Below the pieces are notes generated by a model that was not told the DNA's origin, ran no database searches, and worked only from the letters and a program-made list of their open reading frames with translations. A stretch of 64,000 bases of DNA. Source: Haliclona indistincta. Taxonomy: Eukaryota > Porifera > Demospongiae > Haplosclerida > Chalinidae. The DNA lies in the NCBI GenBank assembly GCA_964017065.1, contig OZ024790.1, forward strand, positions 374,701 through 438,700, read 5' to 3'. Within the stretch, counting starts at the first letter, position 1; every line of letters starts with the position of its first letter. Shown in pieces: positions 61,126-64,000 of this stretch. Both the position numbers and the translations under genes were made by a program.

Positions 61126-62612
61126 CCAAGTGTACCATTCTCCCTCTCCTAGCTACCATTGTCCCTCTCCTAGCTACCATTGTCCCTCTCCTAGCTACCA
61201 TTGTCCTTCTCCTGGCTACCATTGTCCCTCTCCTAGCTACCATTGTCCCTCCCCTATCTATCATTGTCCCCCTCCTAGCTACCATTGTCCCTCTCCTAGC
61301 TACCATTGTCTCTATCCTAGCTACCATTGTCACTCTCCTAGCTACCATTGTCCCTCTCCTAGCTACCATAGTCCTAGCTACCATAGTCCTAGCTACTATT
61401 GTCCCTCCCCTATCTTCCATTATTCCTCAGCTAGCTACCATTGTCCCTCCCCCTAGCTGCCATTGTCCCTCCCTATGTCCATCTCAATGCTACCATTGTC
61501 CCTCACCTACCTACCATTGTCCCTCTCCTTGCTACCATTGTCCTCCTATCTACCTTTGTTCCTCTCCTAGCTACCATTGTCTATCTCATCACCACCACAC
61601 CACCATGGTCCTATCAACCATTGTCAATCCCCTGTCTACCATTTTCCTTCTCCTAGCTACCATTGTCTCTCTCCTAGCTACCATTGTCCCTCTTCTAGCT
61701 ACCATTGTCCCTCCCTATCTACCATTGTCACTCCCCTGTCTACCATTGTCCCTCCCATCGCTACCATTATTCCCATAGCTACCTTTGGCCTAACTACCGT
61801 TTTTCCTCCCCTATCTACCATTGTCCCTCCCCTATCTACTATTTTCCCTCTCCTAGCTACCATTGTCCCTCACCTACCTACCATTGTCCCTCTCCTTGCT
61901 ACCATTGTCTTCCTATCTACCTTTGTCCTCTCCTAGCTACCATTGTCTATCTCATGATTACCATTGTCCCTCTCCTAGCTACCATTGTCTCTCTCCTAGC
62001 TAACATTGTCCCTTTTCTAGCTACCATTGTCCCTCCCTATCTACCATTGTCACTCCCCTGTCTACCATTGTCCCTCTTCTAGCTACCATTGTCTCTCTCC
62101 TAGCTACCATTGTCCCTCTCCTAGCTACCATTGTCCCTCCCTATCTACCATTGTCACTCCCCTGTCTACCATTGTCTCTCTTCTAGCAACCATTGTCTCT
62201 CTCCTAGCTACCATTGTCCCTCTTCTAGCTACCATTGTCCCTCCCTATCTACCATTGTCACTCCCCTGTCTACCATTGTCCCTCCTGTCGCTACCATTAT
62301 TCCCCTAGCTACCTTTGGCCTAACTACCGATTTTCCTCCCCTATCTACCATTGTCCCTCTCATAGCTACCATTGTCTATCTCCTACCTACCATTGTCCCT
62401 CCCTATACACCATTGTCCCTACCCTATCAACCATTGTCCGTCTCCTAGCTAGCTACCATTGTCCCTCCCCTAGCTACCATTGTCACTCCCCTGTCTACCA
62501 TTGTCCCTCCCCTTGAGTGTCTTCCTATTGCTTTTAGCCTGCTGTGACCATAGCTAGTCATGTTAGTGTTCAAATTGATTTTTGTGACCAATGTTTTGTC
62601 TGTATGCTGCAG

Positions 62613-62696
62613 TACTTGACCAGTTTGTGACCAGTGTAGGAATTAATGACATGCTCCAACTGACTAGTTGGTGCTACTCATGTGCTGAGTGCCAAA
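62613..62696 (+). CDS. Unrecognised candidate internal exon
   Basis: ATGCTGCAG acceptor and GTAAGT donor enclose 84 nt open in one frame (LDQFVTSVGINDMLQLTS then WCYSCAEC). No neighbouring exons could be fixed. It may be a chance match. Confidence 0.22.
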
Positions 62697-63114
62697 GTAA
62701 GTTGTGTGTGCATCTTATCAAGTCAGATATACACTATGCTATAGTGAGTGTTGCCCAAGGCTGCTGATGAGCGGTGGTATTCCATGATACCTGGATGTTT
62801 ACATCTAGTGAAATGCTACTCCTAGCTCTCAGTGCACAACCATCAGCACTAACAAGAACTATTCATATTTGTAATCTTTATTTCTACCAATATCAAATTT
62901 CATTACATAGTTGAGCAATGCTTGATACGTCTGCAATACACATTAAGGTCTGATCTGTTGTTCAGGTATAATAACCTAGTGTAGATGAGAATTCAGACAA
63001 ACATGAATCAATCAAACAGTGTGTGAAAACTATGTTTGATACAGTGGTATAATATGTGTATCAAACTAATCTATCATTATGAGCTACACATGTCAGTGCT
63101 AATACATGTATTCG
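62697..63114. other. Spacer with no feature seen
   Basis: AT-rich, without coding or repeat signal that I can support. Confidence 0.4.
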
Positions 63115-63226
63115 TCATGTGTGGTATGTCATTGTGAAAATCATTGTACGATATTCTTCACTATGTGATGACGATATGGATAATTTCTTCAATTCCTCAT
63201 GCTCTTCAAGTGTCATTGCATTATGT
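63115..63226 (-). CDS. Unrecognised candidate terminal exon
   Basis: GCTGCTTTTCAG acceptor followed by 36 codons and TGA (MTLEEHEELKKLSISSSHSE). It is charged and protein-like. It lies downstream of the third death-domain exon but after that exon's stop, so it would belong to an alternative transcript or another gene. Confidence 0.3.
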
Positions 63227-63483
63227 CTGAAAAGCAGCACAAGAAAAAACATAATAAAGATGGAATGCATGAATGAATCATGTGAGAGCACTACATGAGC
63301 TGGTGCTGTTAATATACACTTGTGCTCGGGCAACTTATACCTGAAGTACAGGAGTGCTACAATACATTATACATTATATAACACAGTACACTTGAGGCAC
63401 AACATGCATAAATATTACGCATCAAAGTAACTTATATACTCACCCTTACGTTCCTTAAGCAATTAGTGCTGTCCTCTTTGCTA

Positions 63484-63636
63484 TGAAATTAGATGGAGAC
63501 CCAGCCACTAGACTGCTAGAGACAAAAGAGCATGTAGAAGAACCAATACTGTCCAATCAGAATGCAGCACTGTATACGTCACTATATGATGAGAACAGTG
63601 TAGGTGTGAAAGGCAAGTGTGAATTTCACAGCTAGA
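63484..63636 (+). CDS. Unrecognised short reading frame
   Basis: ATG-to-stop frame of 50 codons (MKLDGDPATRLLETKEHVEE) with balanced composition. No homologue is recognised and there is no splice context. Confidence 0.2.
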
Positions 63637-63783
63637 CAGCCTGTGTGAAAAACACACATGTTAGTGAAAGCCCTGCTGCTTTGTGAGACATCATCACATC
63701 ATGTAATACGGGTTTATTGGTCAATAACAATGATTATTAATTTGAGAGAAAAAAGTGAAAAACAAACAAAAATACAAAACTTT

Positions 63784-64000
63784 TTAATTCACAAAAAAAG
63801 GTCAACTACCAATCACTCTCTAGTATAGTCACATAAATGTATTCTGAATAGTGTCACTCAGTTCCTCTTCTCCTACATAGTTAGATCGTAGCACAGTGAC
63901 AAGAGTGGCCCAGTTGGCTGGGCTCTGTGGAGTAGACTGCTGCTGCCAGTATGTGAACACATCACTAAAGCACTCAAGGCAGTCTCCTCTACGATGCTTC
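63784..64000 (-). CDS. Death-domain exon of a third unit, cut by the window edge
   Basis: Minus strand, close copy of the 28381-28697 death-domain exon. It has the same stop context (GATTGGTAG), [15 protein letters not shown] and [13 protein letters not shown]. The remaining exons would lie to the right of the window. Confidence 0.8.

Larger units (their letters stand above)
59715..62516 (+). repeat. 21/22-bp minisatellite, unit 2
   Basis: Over 100 units of CCATTGTCCCTCTCCTAG followed by TGTA (22 bp) or CTA (21 bp). The first and middle parts are mainly the 22-bp form; the right part (from about 61135) is the 21-bp form with higher-order repeats of about 104 bp. Two retroelement scraps interrupt it (60240-60402 and 60946-61125). 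Long open frames here are repeat artefacts. Confidence 0.95.

Noticed and set aside
61130..62516. Overlapping 90-125 codon frames rich in Tyr-His-Cys-Pro-Ser
   Set aside because: These are translations of the 21/22-bp minisatellite in several frames, not genes.

Overview
This is a eukaryotic, animal-type window. Genes are split into short exons with GT-AG introns, some only 48-60 bp, between many DNA transposons, retroelement fragments and micro/minisatellites. The gene content (a PRPF31 orthologue, an STK11/LKB1 kinase fragment, and ankyrin-GTPase-death-domain genes in tandem) fits a non-bilaterian metazoan, most likely a demosponge. The phylum is inferred from gene style and not from a search.

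The window is a tandem array of a large duplicated unit, with parts of three units visible. Each unit reads, left to right: (i) the 3' half of a minus-strand gene (Roc-like GTPase exon, linker exons, death-domain exon); (ii) a transposon-filled intron; (iii) its ankyrin (ANK) exons, rightmost first; (iv) its first exon, head-to-head with (v) plus-strand PRPF31; (vi) two STK11-like kinase exons; (vii) a 21-22 bp minisatellite; then the next unit. Unit 1 supplies ANK exons at 0.2-12.3 kb, PRPF31 at 13.2-18.5 kb and a minisatellite at 19.1-20.3 kb. A broken Roc/death-domain copy lies at 21.4-24.0 kb. Unit 2 supplies an intact Roc/death-domain half at 28.4-31.1 kb, ANK exons at 39.4-54.9 kb, PRPF31 at 55.2-59.0 kb and a minisatellite at 59.7-62.5 kb. 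A third death-domain exon enters at 63.78-64.0 kb.

The best-supported complete genes are PRPF31 copy 1 (15 exons, 487 aa) and the unit-2 ANK-Roc-death-domain gene (12 exons, 28381-54895). The latter's phases agree at every junction and give about 1,081 codons. Unit 1 has two copies of a 102-nt ANK exon where unit 2 has four. PRPF31 copy 2 carries a 5-nt insertion with an in-frame stop. The 21.4-24.0 kb Roc copy is frameshifted and ends in a different death domain.

Transposons are dated by comparing units, because one unit often holds the empty site. Examples are an IS4EU-type element with THAP-transposase and YqaJ nuclease genes (7495-11747, AT target duplication) and an intact hAT element (32109-34466, 8-bp duplication). 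Others are a TAA-flanked MITE, three TTAACCC-ended MITEs, and a decayed Gypsy element with integrase ahead of reverse transcriptase. The least familiar elements are three of about 1.22-1.26 kb with a small palindrome at one end and a long, nearly perfect hairpin at the other. In two of them both arms are identical within the element although the two elements differ from each other.
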